Below are positions 21,455-32,618 of a stretch of DNA of 64,000 nt, piece by piece. The translations under genes and the position numbers were made by a program. The DNA is from Diplodia intermedia (taxonomy: Eukaryota; Ascomycota; Dothideomycetes; Botryosphaeriales; Botryosphaeriaceae): NCBI GenBank assembly GCA_021495925.1, contig JAKEKT010000007.1:310001-374000 (forward strand), given 5' to 3'. Positions within the stretch are counted from its first letter, which is position 1. The number at the start of each line of letters is the position of its first letter. The notes beneath the pieces are model-generated. The model was given only the letters and a program-made list of their open reading frames with translations, ran no database searches and was not told the DNA's origin.

Positions 21455-23072
21455 AACCATCTTTTTTTGCCGTTTTAGGCGTTGGTTGGAAGAAGGGCTT
21501 GCTGTTTTGCTTCAGATGGCCAGCACCCCACCATCGCCGCCCTCCTGGCCGCCGTCCTCGCCGCCTTCTGCCCGTGGAAAAAACTCAACGCAGGGGGCGT
21601 ATTCTCCTCCCTTTTCTTTTGTTGCTGGTCCAGGCAACCCTTGTGCGGACATGCCGACATCCTGCAGCAATGTCTCTTTTCGCTGAGCTGGCACCACTCC
21701 GCCCTTGTCGAACCTGCATCGTCGCCGCATCTCCACGCCATCGAAAGACGAGTCTCAGCTGTCGACCTCGCCACCACTTCCAGCATCATGAACTCGCATC
21801 ATCCGATGATCAGGCTACTCTCTCGCGACAATGAACATGGGAGTGTACGCACAGCCACGTCAATGACGGCGTGAGATGGGGAGTACGGCACGTGTTCGTC
21901 TCCTGTCAGCAGTTGTGTACGGAAGAGACATAAGGGAAAGAGCTCTCACGAACCGCAGCCGTATGCTGCGACTTTCCAGAGACCTGAGCATCCTTAGACG
22001 TCCTGCTGATTTGGATGTGTGCCTCGCATCAGCCCCGTGCGCATACCGATGACCGACGCCTCCTCTCAGCCACAGGCAGATGCACCAGCCTCATCCCGGA
22101 AGTTGAGCGAGGCGGAAACTGCATGACCGTTTGCAGACAAGGCGGCGACGCTGGTTCGATGCAGACGTACAGGAACTCGCAGGAGGGCCACCGCCGCCCA
22201 GCCGGTGTTCATGTGGTGCTGAGGCCTGGCTGTGTAGTGCAAGGCGAAGCACACACTCTCTCTCTCTCCGCCAGCCACAGGCAACACCGTGATCTCGATC
22301 GGAAGGCTCATCTCCGCAGGACTTGGATGCAGCGATTGCTTCAAGGCACACGGCTGGCCACCAAGCATTCTTTCTCTGATCGCTATTCTTCTCTTGGCGG
22401 TGCTTCCCCGATGCCTTGCCTTGGTACAGGAGGGTTACGCAGCCGAGTGCTAGCGTCGACTTGATTTTTCATCTGGCCAATGCGAATTTGACCTATCGCA
22501 TCACCAGAATCCGACTGGAGTTCCTATTCTACCATCGATTAATATCATTTTAGCCTATCATGTCACCACGATACGACCAGAGCCCTCTGGTTCATAAAAT
22601 CCACAGTCTTCGCGCTAGCACTCCGATGCCTTGCCTTGGTATGTGTGTCAGCTGCGGCCCCCGCACCATGCACCAATAGAGGCTAATGCTCTTGTGGCAT
22701 GCATATGCACCTGCCTTTCAGCAGCGGCATGCACGGACACAGCCGCGTCTTTCCCCTCAGCTCACCCACACGTCTGCCCAACCAGCAGCCAGATTTTGAG
22801 CCTCATCTGCCAGCTGGCTCATGATAGAAGGGCATAGCGTCTGGATTGGTCGGCCAAGCGCAGCTGGCCTCCGGCTGTGGGTTTTCATTGACTGAAACTG
22901 CTCTACACCCGCTGTCCTTTGACGCCGGTCGCAATCTTGCGGTAAGCTGGGAAACACTTAAAGGCTTTGCTCAGCCTTGCCGGCCGCCTTGATTTCTGAC
23001 AAGCCCTGTCGACCATTCCTTGCGATTCACAAGCCGATTTCGAAAGCACCGTTGCCTTAATCAGTCATCCGC
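21455..23072. other. Gene-free stretch with decayed internal repeats
   Basis: No gene is supported. A perfect 19-base repeat CCGATGCCTTGCCTTGGTA occurs at about 22408 and 22623. Between these copies, CCTATCGCATCACCAGAATC (22492) is followed about 61 bases later by a diverged copy starting CCTATCATGTCACCA. This looks like an old, mutated repeat or transposon remnant. Confidence 0.4.
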
Positions 23073-23494
23073 CATGGTGCAAGACAGCCATTCAGCCTAC
23101 AGGCTGGACAAGGACAAGCTGGAGGAATACCTACAAAGCCTATTTCCCGGTGAAACGATTACAGTCAGGGTAAGGCTGGATCTCCGATTCGATGTCGATT
23201 GGATTCCGCATCGGACTGACCGGTTCCGGTGTCCAGTTGTCAAACGATACGTACCACTTCAGCATTCCGAGGCTGTTGGACTCGGTAAGGCCGCGTTCTC
23301 CTTGTAGTTGATGAGGAGCCTACTAATAGGACCAGAACGAAAGGGACCACGTTCTGGATCTTCGTTGGTAGGAGGTCAACACTATTGGGGCTGTTTTTGG
23401 ATTGGGCAAATTGCATTGGGTGAAACGCATTACGCGACGGGCTCGTGTCAAGCTTCTGATATCAAATGATCCAGTTTTGTTGCGATTTCTGCCT
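23073..23494 (+). pseudogene. Broken gene fragment upstream of the CorA-like gene
   Basis: Three short exons can be joined by good splice signals: ATG 23073 to GTCAGG, then TTGTCAAACG.. to GACTCG, then AACGAAAGG.. . They read KLEEYLQSLFPGETITVR, then LSNDTYHFSIPRLLDS, then NERDHVLDLRW. A TAG then interrupts the frame. Coding-like sequence resumes at once in the same frame (EVNTIGAVFGLGKLHWVKR.. to LPCA) and stops at 23494. The pattern suggests an N-terminal domain fragment of a fungal accessory protein whose remainder has been lost. I cannot name the family. Confidence 0.45.
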
Positions 23495-23671
23495 TGCGCT
23501 TAGCCTTCCGCAGTTGCATGCGTCAAGTCAGCCCTGTGTAACTACTCGGCTCCGCCCCAGAGGCGTCGAGGCTGAGGGGTTTTGGCCACAGCAGCCAGTT
23601 CAAAAGGGCGAAAAAGGTGCACCCCATTGCCATCAGACTCCATCAATCTCTCCACCCTCCTACTTTCGAAG

Positions 23672-25583
23672 ATGGGATGGGACTCCTGCCTAAGAGAGTT
23701 TAGCGACTCCCTTGAGCAAGTGGGGCAGTATCCAGTGAACCTTATCTCTACCGATTCTTACCCTCATCGATTGCAATCTTACCTCACTCGCCTCAACGAC
23801 GCAGAAACCAAGCTTTGCTGTGATGATGGTAAAGCGAAGCTTGCATTCTGGACATGCGAAGAGCAAGGATGTGGTGAGTTCCGTTACTCCGACTACTTAC
23901 GCGATGCGACGTCTGATACACCATCTCTTGGCTCAGGATTCAGAACAAGCTGTGTCAGCGATGTAGATGAGCTTGGGAAATTCTACAAAATCGACACGAA
24001 CTTTAACCCTGGCATCAAGGACCCCCGATGTTGTTTTACGTAAGTATCTGCACTTGTCTTCACCTGGAATCCAGCACTAATCAATCAGATTCATCCACGC
24101 TCGCAATTCAAGAGACAGGCTGTTGATCTCGCGGCCCATGATGTCCCTCCTTTTCACTTATCATCAGGTAATACCCGCTTTTCTCGACTTTGTCCTGACG
24201 TTTGGAAGACGCGAACATGCCCAAGAGCTTCACTATGGCGGTTTCCGTTCCGAGTCCAGGTTACTAGACTCAAGCACGAGGATCCCCGAGATCGGACGTT
24301 CGGGAAGGGGCTTTCGGCTCTGCTACAACCTGAAGTCGGTCGAGCACTCTCCCAGGCAAACAGACTGGCCATGGTCTGTTCGGCAAACCGCCATACATCA
24401 CACCTTTGACATTGTGACAGGGCGCGCGTCATGGATCGTCGTCAAAGGCGATGGCCTGATGGAAAACAGGGTCAAGGAAGCCACGGATCCATCCAGCCGG
24501 GCGGCTGCCTCGCAATTCGATACTAACAGTCGGTCCTTCGCATCATCTTTAAACACTCATCTCATCTACATCGACTGGGCAGGAGAAAACTGGCAATCTT
24601 ACATCGACTTCCTCGAGGATGAGGCTCAAGGTAAGACACGGCGAGTCTTGTCCGCCGACGTCGATAGACTGCCAAAGTCTAAGGTTGCTGCTCTGCCAAC
24701 TATGCAATCACCAAAGCCCTCTCAGCGATCATGGTCAGGGCTATCCAGCCTCGCTACGGAAAAAGGCTCACAAATGCTTTCCGGCTCCTCCCACTCATGG
24801 GCCAAACTTCCGGGCAAACTACGACAGTTCGCCAGCACTTCGTACTACGCGCAGCGACGGACGCAAGAGAAAGTAGAAGCCGCTGGCGGGAATGACGAGC
24901 TCGGATTCTGCTTTGCCGACTTGCAGAGGGCTCAATATCTCGAAGAGAAGACAAACGGCGCGATTCTGGTCATCAACATCAACCTCAGCGTGATCAGCGA
25001 GATGAAGAAATTCTACCAAGAACTGCTACGCACAGACGAGTCTTCTGACGAAATCAGCATGAGCTGCGGCGACGACGTAGAGAGGTTTCTCAGACGCGCT
25101 TCCAGCGCAGAGAACGACTTGCGGCTTCAAAAGAGCCGGGCGGAGTCCCTGGTCCGGGTGTTGGCCGACCGGAAAAACTTGCTCTTCGGCGCCCTCGAGT
25201 ACCACAACATGGAGGCCAGCAGGCTCTCGGCGCAAAGTATGCATGCGGTCGCGCAGCAAACGCAACAAGAAACCGTCTCGATGAGGATCATCACGCTTGT
25301 CACGCTCTTTTTTCTTCCAGCAACATTTATCTGTGTAAGTGTTCCCGTAAAAGCTATACAGCACGTACTGACCTCGACGCAGACTCTTATGAGTACGGAC
25401 ATAATCAGGTGGGGCTCGGCAGACGGAGACGGTCAGGAAAGAACTGTATCAACTGGTGCTATTGAGTTCTTCTTTGCAATCACGTTACCCCTGAGCTGCT
25501 GCACCTTCTCGGCCTGGTGGTATTTCAATCGCAGATTGACGCGTGCGCAGCAGGCCAAGGACGCTGCAATGTGCCTTGTTTGA
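23672..25583 (+). CDS. CorA-like fungal membrane protein
   Basis: Exons are 23672-24039, 24089-25334 and 25383-25583 (boundaries good to a base or two). Introns are 49 nt (GTAAGT..CACTAATCAATCAG) and 48 nt (GTAAGT..GCAG). The protein is about 600 aa. The N-terminal half is a soluble domain (IHARNSRDRLLIS, HTFDIVTGRASWIVVKG, THLIYIDWAGENWQSYIDFLE) seen in fungal CorA-like proteins. A long helical region with RAQYLEEKTNGAIL and an AQQTQQETVSMRIITLVTL stretch leads into two membrane segments: TLFFLPATFIC after the last splice, and AIEFFFAITLPLSCCTFSAWWYF. This arrangement resembles the stalk helix and two C-terminal membrane segments of CorA channels, but there is no GMN motif between them, so Mg2+ transport is doubtful. 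The second intron is a multiple of three without a stop. Confidence 0.82.
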
Positions 25584-26366
25584 CGCCGCTGGACGATGAT
25601 TAGTTTTTGTAAGATAAGGATGGCCTGGTTCCCTTACTTTCGGACCCGGTGCTGTCCTCTGGTGTGGTAACTTTTTTCTTTCCTTTCGGGTCTACCTACA
25701 TCTGTCTCGCTTGCGTACGTAGTAGAACCAAATGTCCGGGTATATTTGTACAGTTTTGGGTCTCCCATCTACGTCCAGGCATTCGCTTCAACTTCCGATG
25801 TAGAATTGTAGTCGCTTTTGCGGGGCTCAAATCGTGGCGCGTGGAAAGAGACTGTGCCATCTGCACGTCTTCACTGCGCCCTGCTGCGGCTTGGAGCAAG
25901 TAAGCCTCACCACTCCAGCTGGCCAGCTACTGACATCATAAGTCGGAAACAATCATTGGTGGATCGGCATGCATAGCCCCCGCACCTGCACGCATGCAAG
26001 GGTGGCCTCCGGCTGCAGCGCGATTCTCGTCGATCGTGCGCCTCGCCGGCACGGGCACCTTAGGCAGCAACCCCGTAGCCTTGCGCCCAAATCTCAGCCT
26101 CGTCGAGCTGCGGCAGTTCGAGAGCTTTCTGCCTTGGCGGCTGTCAGCCTCTTTAAAAGTACCTGCGGCGTCGTCCCCGCTTGCGCCGCAAATCTTTCGC
26201 CCCCCATCCCACCTTCCGCGGACGGTTGCGCGCGTCACACCTTCCCCGCGACTCCCCCGGACCAACGAGACCGACACACCGTGCGGCACTTCTCCTGGCT
26301 CCCGCGCTCGACCGGCGAATCGCGGTCCCACTCGGACGCCCCTCGCCACCGCATGCAGTCTCCAGT
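25584..26366. other. Intergenic, promoter of kinase-VWA gene
   Basis: The upstream region is GC-rich and open in several frames, with no separate gene supported. Confidence 0.55.
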
Positions 26367-29241
26367 ATGGTCGACTCAGAGCTCGACTCGGAGCTCCACC
26401 AGGAGTTTCGTGTCTGGATCGAGAGCCAAAAGATAAAGGGAATCGGTGCCCCAGGGGCAGCTGCTGATCCTTCCTACGTGCCCCAACAAAGAGTCGTCGA
26501 ATATTTCAAAGCCAGCAAGACCATCAGCCAACTTCTACAGCGGCTCAAGCCCGACGGAGGGTTGGAGGCGTATCAAAGCACCATCTCCAAAGAATACCCA
26601 AAGGTTCTTTGCATCTTGCTCATCATCGGCCAAGGCCGTCAGATCGAAACCTTTGTTCGCTACACCAGCCTTTGCGATACTCGACTGCCCTTCGACCACA
26701 AGCCCGCAAACTTCCCATTTGCCTATGATGGATCTGATTTCTTTGGACGGTTCAAAGAGGTGCAATGGCAGTTCTGCGCCCAGCCTCTTACCTACAACAT
26801 GAACCTGGTCTATGAAGATGCTCGAATCCTACCCATCATGACAAAGGACCCAATTGGCAGAGGGGGGACATCAAATATCTTCAAGATAACTCTCCCACAG
26901 GCCTACGATGAGCTTGAGCCGCACGGTAGCTCTGAGAAGAAGGTACCCTGAAGATGTCCTATACTGGCCTCTGGAACGACTCCAATGCTGATTATCCATT
27001 AGCACGCAGGATTTCGTCATGCCCACACCTACGTCGTCAAGACTTACTGCACAAGAGATGCCAAATCGTTATATTCCAACGAGATACGCGCATTCAGACG
27101 GGTTCTGGCTGCCGGCAGCAACCAGGGTTTCGTACCTGGCTTGATTGGCTTCCATGGGAATTTCACTCATGGGGGCACGCACAATGTGCTCCTGGAGTAT
27201 GCCGATAAAGGAACTCTTGAGCAGTACTTCAACCATGTCCCGCCGCCCACAACAGAAGAGGACATCTTGTCCTTCTGGCGTGGGCTCTTCTTCCCGATCC
27301 TTGCCCTTCTGAAAATCCATAATCTCAACGACCAGGACTTGGAGAATGCGGACTTCTTCCAAGGGTTTGTCACCCACCCCCTCGGGACTGAGCCATGCCT
27401 ATCTGACAACGGGATCACAGCTGGCACCAAGACATCAAGCCCGACAACATCCTCGTCATCAGCAACGACAGGCCATCTGCCTACAAGTACGAGTTCAAAC
27501 TCGCTGACCTCGGGCTTAGCCACTTCAGAAAGCCCCAGTCCGCAACTGGGGAGATGACTGATACGGACGCATGGGGCACGAAAACATACGGTGAGTATTC
27601 AGTCTTTCCGCCTTTGCTGTGCCGAAGCCTGCTGAAACCCAGTCCCAGGAGCTCCAGAAACTTACCGGAATGACAGCCTGGTTGGCCCTGCCAGCTTGCG
27701 CGTCACCAAGTCCGTCGACATATGGTCTCTCGGCTGTGTCTACAGCGAGGCAGCAACGTGGCTCGTTCTCGGGAAGGACGGCTTGCAAAGGTATCGCGCC
27801 GACCGCAAGGAAGAAACGGACAAAATCCCGAACCACAAGGACGACGCAAGCTTCCACAATGGCGAGAAAATGCTGTCATCCGTCGAGCGCACACACCATC
27901 ACATTGTGGAAAGCAAGCGCAGGACAGACCATATCACCCGCCATGTGCTCCTTAACATGGTCCAAGAGATGCTCGGTGAAGAGAGTGCGCGCCCCACTGC
28001 GAAACAGCTGTGGGTAAAGTCACAGAATATTCTCAAGCAGGCCAAAGACGCAAGGCAAAACTCCATGTGGAGCTCTTCTAATGGAAGTCCATCGTCGTCC
28101 AGGACCCCCACGCTCAAAGACGCTCCCCAAGAACCGCAGGCTGGACCTCATCCAAACTCACGGGCTCAGTCGGCCTATGCGCCGATCTCGAGAGGGAGCA
28201 TCCGGATCGAAACAGGAAACTCCATCACTGGCGAAATGAAACGCCTTGAGCACAGCCCGGAAAGGATTCAAGGAACACCGCAAGACGCCGGGTCACCGCC
28301 ACAAGCTCACTCGCCATCCGATACAAGGCATTCCAACCAGTATTCAAGCTCTACCGGACGACCAAGCACCTGTCAGCCCGAGAGGACGAGTTCCTACTGG
28401 TCTGTGGATGCAGCATACCTTTGGGAAAAGGCACAAAGAACACGAGGGCTAAGACCAAAGAGCGACCCGGAGGGCGGGGAAAGATTCATGGAACTGATCA
28501 GCAAACGTGATCATGTAAGTGCCCAGCCGTCGACGTCATGAGTAAACGAGGTACTGAGCAGACAAAACAGGTCTTCATAGTTGATGATTCCAACTCTATG
28601 CGAAGCGCGGATTGGTCTCTCTTGGCCTCACGATTCTCTCTGCTTGCATACATCGTCAAAGTCGCCGATCCCGACGGCCTGGATCTGTATTTCTCCTCTT
28701 CGAGCAAGCGACTTCATTCCAACAAGTCATCCGACTTGACCGAAGCTGTCAAGAAAAGACATTCACAGGGCGTGGGCCACGAAAACTTGAGAATGGTACT
28801 CGAGACTGTGTTCCAATCGTTTCGGGCGTCATTCTTCGGAAGCGGCAGTAGCAAAAGCTTCTTCGGGAAGCGAGCATCCAAGCGAGGCAAGCCGATGACC
28901 TGCTACATCCTGACCGACGGAGCCTGGTGCTCGGACAGCAACTGCGACCTCGAAAGAGTGATCAGGGAGTTTGTGGGTGAGCTTCTCAGGACGGAGACTC
29001 AGCCAAGGGACTTTGGCATCCAATTCATTAGTTTCGGGAGCCACCAGGATGGGCTCGACACCTTACAGCACCTCGACAGCGGATTGCGCTTGCCAAGGTA
29101 CTTTGCCCCCCAAACACGTAACACTTGCTGCAACGCTAACAACGGCATTAAAGGGACATCGTTGACACCGAGTCTGCGAGTGGAAATGTCTGGAAGATGC
29201 TTCTTGGGTCGATCAACAAGATTTTCGATGGTGACCCGTAA
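26367..29241 (+). CDS. Protein kinase fused to von Willebrand factor A domain
   Basis: Six exons close exactly in frame to 862 aa: 26367-26942, 27003-27364, 27421-27590, 27649-28514, 28571-29097 and 29154-29241. Residues 1-160 form a helical N-terminal domain of unknown type. The kinase domain follows: G-loop PIGRGGTSNIF near 162-172, beta-3 Lys205 in YVVKTYC, alpha-C Glu219, catalytic loop WHQDIKPDN (D317, K319, N322) and Mg-binding D342 in ADLGLSHF. The activation segment ends in YGAPETY, then VDIWSLGCVY. HRD is HQD and DFG is DLG, but all residues needed for catalysis remain. A Ser/Pro-rich linker of about 170 residues leads to the VWA domain at 659. It begins FIVDDSNSM with a complete DxSxS metal site (D663, S665, S667) and has a TDGAW strand. 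It lies 0.8 kb after the CorA-like gene on the same strand. Function is unknown; signalling is inferred. Confidence 0.88.
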
Positions 29242-30091
29242 GAGCATCCTCCGTAAGAGTATCTCAAGTCCAGCAATCTCCCGAGATCGCCGCGGTACGG
29301 ACTTCATCATGAGAAGCTCACGTGTCTCTCTTTCTACTCCACTCCTCCTTCTGCACCTCATCTCTGGGTCTTTTGGGATATTCTCTTTTGGTACAGCTAT
29401 TTCTTGATTTGCAGGTTCTATGGAGCGTACCATGTTGTGATGAGGCGGCCTTACCTTTGTTTTATTATTTGAACAGTATTCCCAAAAGCAAGGGGGTTTT
29501 CCCCCCTGGGTAGTGGCTGTTCAACTTTCTTTGTGATACCCCCCTATTCTTTTTAGTTATTGGAAGGGCTTAATTGCAAACCTGGTACACCTTGGTTAGA
29601 GCTTAGATATTGTATATGAAAGTGTATGTAGGTTCAAAATGTTCACTCTGTACCTTCCGCCCTCAGATGGGCTATCTGATTTTCTCAGATTTAGCATGCG
29701 CTGGACACGCACGAAGGATCTAGACATAGAAACAACGGGCAAAGTCCTTTTCACTGTGCGACTCGGCTTCAAGCAGTAAGGACTTTCTGCTCAAATGATA
29801 GGCGCATGAAACATCCAAAGTGCTGGAAATTTGGGCTGCGAAGGGGACGGAGGCTGCATCACAAAGGGGGTGAAGACCAACCAGCCAAGTTGGTACCCAC
29901 AAAGCGTTCCCATGACCTCTCATCAACACCCGCCCGCTGACGTGTGCGCCGAAAGTAGCCGCACCCTACTCCGCATCGGAGTATTCGATGGTGTCCTCCC
30001 CTGGCGCGGCATCATCCATGGGAATGTCGCGGTCCCTGGAGAGGACCGTCAACCGGTCCAGGACTCTCATGAATGACAGAAGAAAATGGCC
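29242..30091. other. Intergenic, no gene seen
   Basis: It holds the 3' flank of the kinase-VWA gene and an AT-rich stretch around 29400-29700. No gene is supported. Confidence 0.5.
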
Positions 30092-30236
30092 CACCCGCAT
30101 CTTTCTTACGCAGATACTGCATCATCACATTTTATATAGGCAGTTGAATACAAGATCCAGACGTGAATGTCAGTTTAAATACGCACATTTACGTCCGGGC
30201 TTTGTATTCAACTACCCACGGGTATAATGCACCGAG
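30092..30236 (+). mobile_element. Palindromic MITE-like element, copy A
   Basis: About 145 bases match the reverse complement of 51896-52042 with scattered differences, running from CCCGCATCTTTCTTACGCAG to GGGTATAATGCACCG. Inside is a fold-back of about 70 bases (30143-30212). GTTGAATACAAG..GACGTGAATGT on the left pairs with ACATTTACGTC..TTTGTATTCAAC on the right around a TTTAAAT centre. There is no coding capacity. Short length, terminal inverted repeats and a dispersed second copy fit a non-autonomous foldback/MITE element. Target-site duplications are not evident. Confidence 0.7.
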
Positions 30237-30535
30237 GGAGAGAAGACTAACGGCGAACGTCAGCGTTCTTGCTGTGCATGGTGTTGGGCTTGGAACAAAG
30301 TGTATGCTGCAACAGCAAGAAGGAAAGAAAGAAGACTTCATCAAATCACCGCATTTGCACAGAACATCAGAGTAAGAAGTCGATCCATTCTGTCTACGAA
30401 ACCCATCGCACCTCCCACCATAGCCCCGGACCGATGACGTCGCGGCACTGCGCGAGACCATGGTGCAGACTTGGTGGCGTCCAGGGACCCGCGTACCAAC
30501 AACCAAAACGCCTGAAGCCCAACCATTGTTTTTGC

Positions 30536-31435
30536 ACCCTTCCTCCGTCATCCCGCCAGTTGTGTTCCGTGGTGCGAGTGACCTTTGTTGTGAGATGGCC
30601 GGTTCGAGGTCGGTTCTGCAAGCGGAGGACGAACCGTGGGTCTGTCACGACGGCGAGAAGGGCGCCGAGGGTATAAAGAGAGGGTATGTATCAGCCGAAG
30701 CTGAGTGGGTCCTCCCTCAGATAACACGGGGCAACAAATTGATCACCGCCGAAGCTCACGAACTGTTGACTTGTTCTCATCACCGGAATGGTACCCACCT
30801 GAAACACATACCCTTTCTTCCGCAATCTCGTTTTGTGGTTCTGACGACCCTTGGTGCGAGATGGCCGGTTCGAGGGGCTTCGGTTCTGCGAGCGGAGGAA
30901 CCGTGGACCTGTCGCGGCGGCCAGAAGGCGCTGAGGGTATAAAGAGAGGGTATCAGCCGAAGCTGAGTGGGTCCTCCCTCAGAGACTCAACGTGGTCCTT
31001 CACTGCCGAAGCTCAGGATTACACGAGGTTATCATCACCGGTTGGTTACCCACATGTACAACAATGTCCCCCTTCTTCCGCAATCCCGTTTTGTGGTGCT
31101 GAAGACCCTTGGTGCGAGGTGGCCGGTTCGAGGGGCTTCGGTTCTGCGAGCGGAGGACGAACCGTGGGCCTGTCGCGGCCGGCCAGAAGGCGCTGAGGGT
31201 ATAAAGAGAGGGTATCAGCCGAAGCTGAGTGGGTCCTCCCTCAGAGACTCAACAGTTCATCATCGCCGAAGCTCACGAACAGCGTATTGTTTTCATCACC
31301 GGAAGGGTACCCACATGAAACACATCCCCTTCCTCCGCAACCTCGCCAAGTATGTTTTGCGGTATCGCTGACCATTCGCCGAGGGTATAGGAGCCTGCCA
31401 CCGTGGGGAAATCAGCCGAAGCTGAGTGGGGATCG
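30536..31435 (+). repeat. Tandem array of about 245-290 bp units
   Basis: Three full units and a truncated fourth lie head to tail. Landmarks recur in the same order: CTTCCGCAAT.. (about 30828, 31072 and 31325, with a weaker start near 30536), GATGGCCGGTTCGAGG, GCGAGCGGAGGA, GAGGGTATAAAGAGAGGG (about 30668, 30933, 31195, and decayed at 31380), CAGCCGAAGCTGAGTGGG and TCATCACCGG. After CCGAAG a hairpin CTGAGTGGG/CCCTCAG is preserved. Each full unit holds a TATAAA motif. The array is open in long frames, but these shift between units, so coding is unlikely. Confidence 0.85.
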
Positions 31436-32618
31436 AGCCTCCTGATGGAAGGCCGAGAATTGTGTGGCAAAGACCGATGATGAAGTTCTCCGCAGAACGA
31501 ACCGCTTGTGTCTCCGGCAACCGCTCGCAGACGTGTGGGCTCGGTTCGCTGGAGGGCAAGGCGTCGTGCGGTGCTGAGGTCCGAAGGAAGAGCAAGTGGT
31601 GCGAGGCAGGAGGGGTGGGACACGAGAGAGATGAAAGACAGTAAGTAGAGTGGAAGGCTGACGTGTGGATGACCCCTGAGGGGATGGAACAAAAGAGTGG
31701 ATGGACGGTTGATGGGAGAGAAGATAGATCGCGGTTGTTTATAAATGCCATCATTGCCAGCATCTTCGAGCTTTCCTCGATCGCCGTGACAGTCCAGCAG
31801 CAGGAATGGGCGGTGCTTCTCTGTGTCCCGGAAGGAGAGCCCTTCCGAGAGGAAGGAGACTTCGGGTTCGAGGAAAGCAGAGCAGTGCCACCCTTTCCGG
31901 AGAATTGCAAGGGTAGGCGCCTTTCACGCAGAAAAGTCAAGCACGTTCAATCGTCAAATCAGCTGTAGCTCATGCAATCGAAGCCAATGTGATTATTTCC
32001 AGATTATATCAGATTCCACGAGCAGTGCAGGAACACTGTGCATCACAGGGAGCGCTGCATGCCCACGAAGCAACGGTAAAAGTGTCCGCAGTAGAGTACA
32101 CTGCGACGTAGAAGCCGCCATCTCGGGGTCGACGAGGACCGGGCCCCTCATTGCAAGACATGGAAGCAGCGCCCGTTCGTCTCAGAAACTGGGAATCATG
32201 TCGAGGGCAGGCACACTCACGCAACACGTGAAATACAGGCACAGCAGTGGCGAAGGATCTGAGCTCTGCAAGCACGGCTGACAATGGCACTTCTTGTTTG
32301 GCATTTCCATGCATCCTCAACGCCTTGCCTACTTGACCGTAGCTATGAGATAGATGATCTTGAATGTGCACTCAGCTCTTCCCCGATGCTGTGGCTCTGA
32401 ATTACGAACCGCGCAGGAGAAAGTCTCAACTCAAATTCGTCAGGGCTCCAATTCCGCAACGTGATATACAGTAGTAGTAGCAGACCGGTAGCCACCGAGT
32501 TCCCGTCTATGTCTGGCCTGATTCCTTGAGCACCCTTTCCCTATCACTCATCCCAAGCGCGTGGGTGGGCATTTCGACAATCGACAGCCCCCTTTTTGAT
32601 CACTGGTCCAGCCCCTCT
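31436..32618. other. Intergenic, no gene seen
   Basis: Only the 3' flank of the NDUFB7 gene is expected here. Open frames on both strands lack recognisable domains. Confidence 0.5.

Noticed and set aside
30590..30615. Adjacent A-box-like and B-box-like motifs (TGGTGCGAGATGG, GGTTCGAGG) in the tandem units, considered as a Pol III promoter
   Set aside because: The two motifs are almost touching, while Pol III A and B boxes are normally tens of bases apart. The B-box lacks its 3' TCC.
30705..31196. A 163-codon frame with repeated peptides inside the tandem array
   Set aside because: Units differ in length by non-multiples of three and the repeated peptide changes frame between units, so selection for a protein is not visible.
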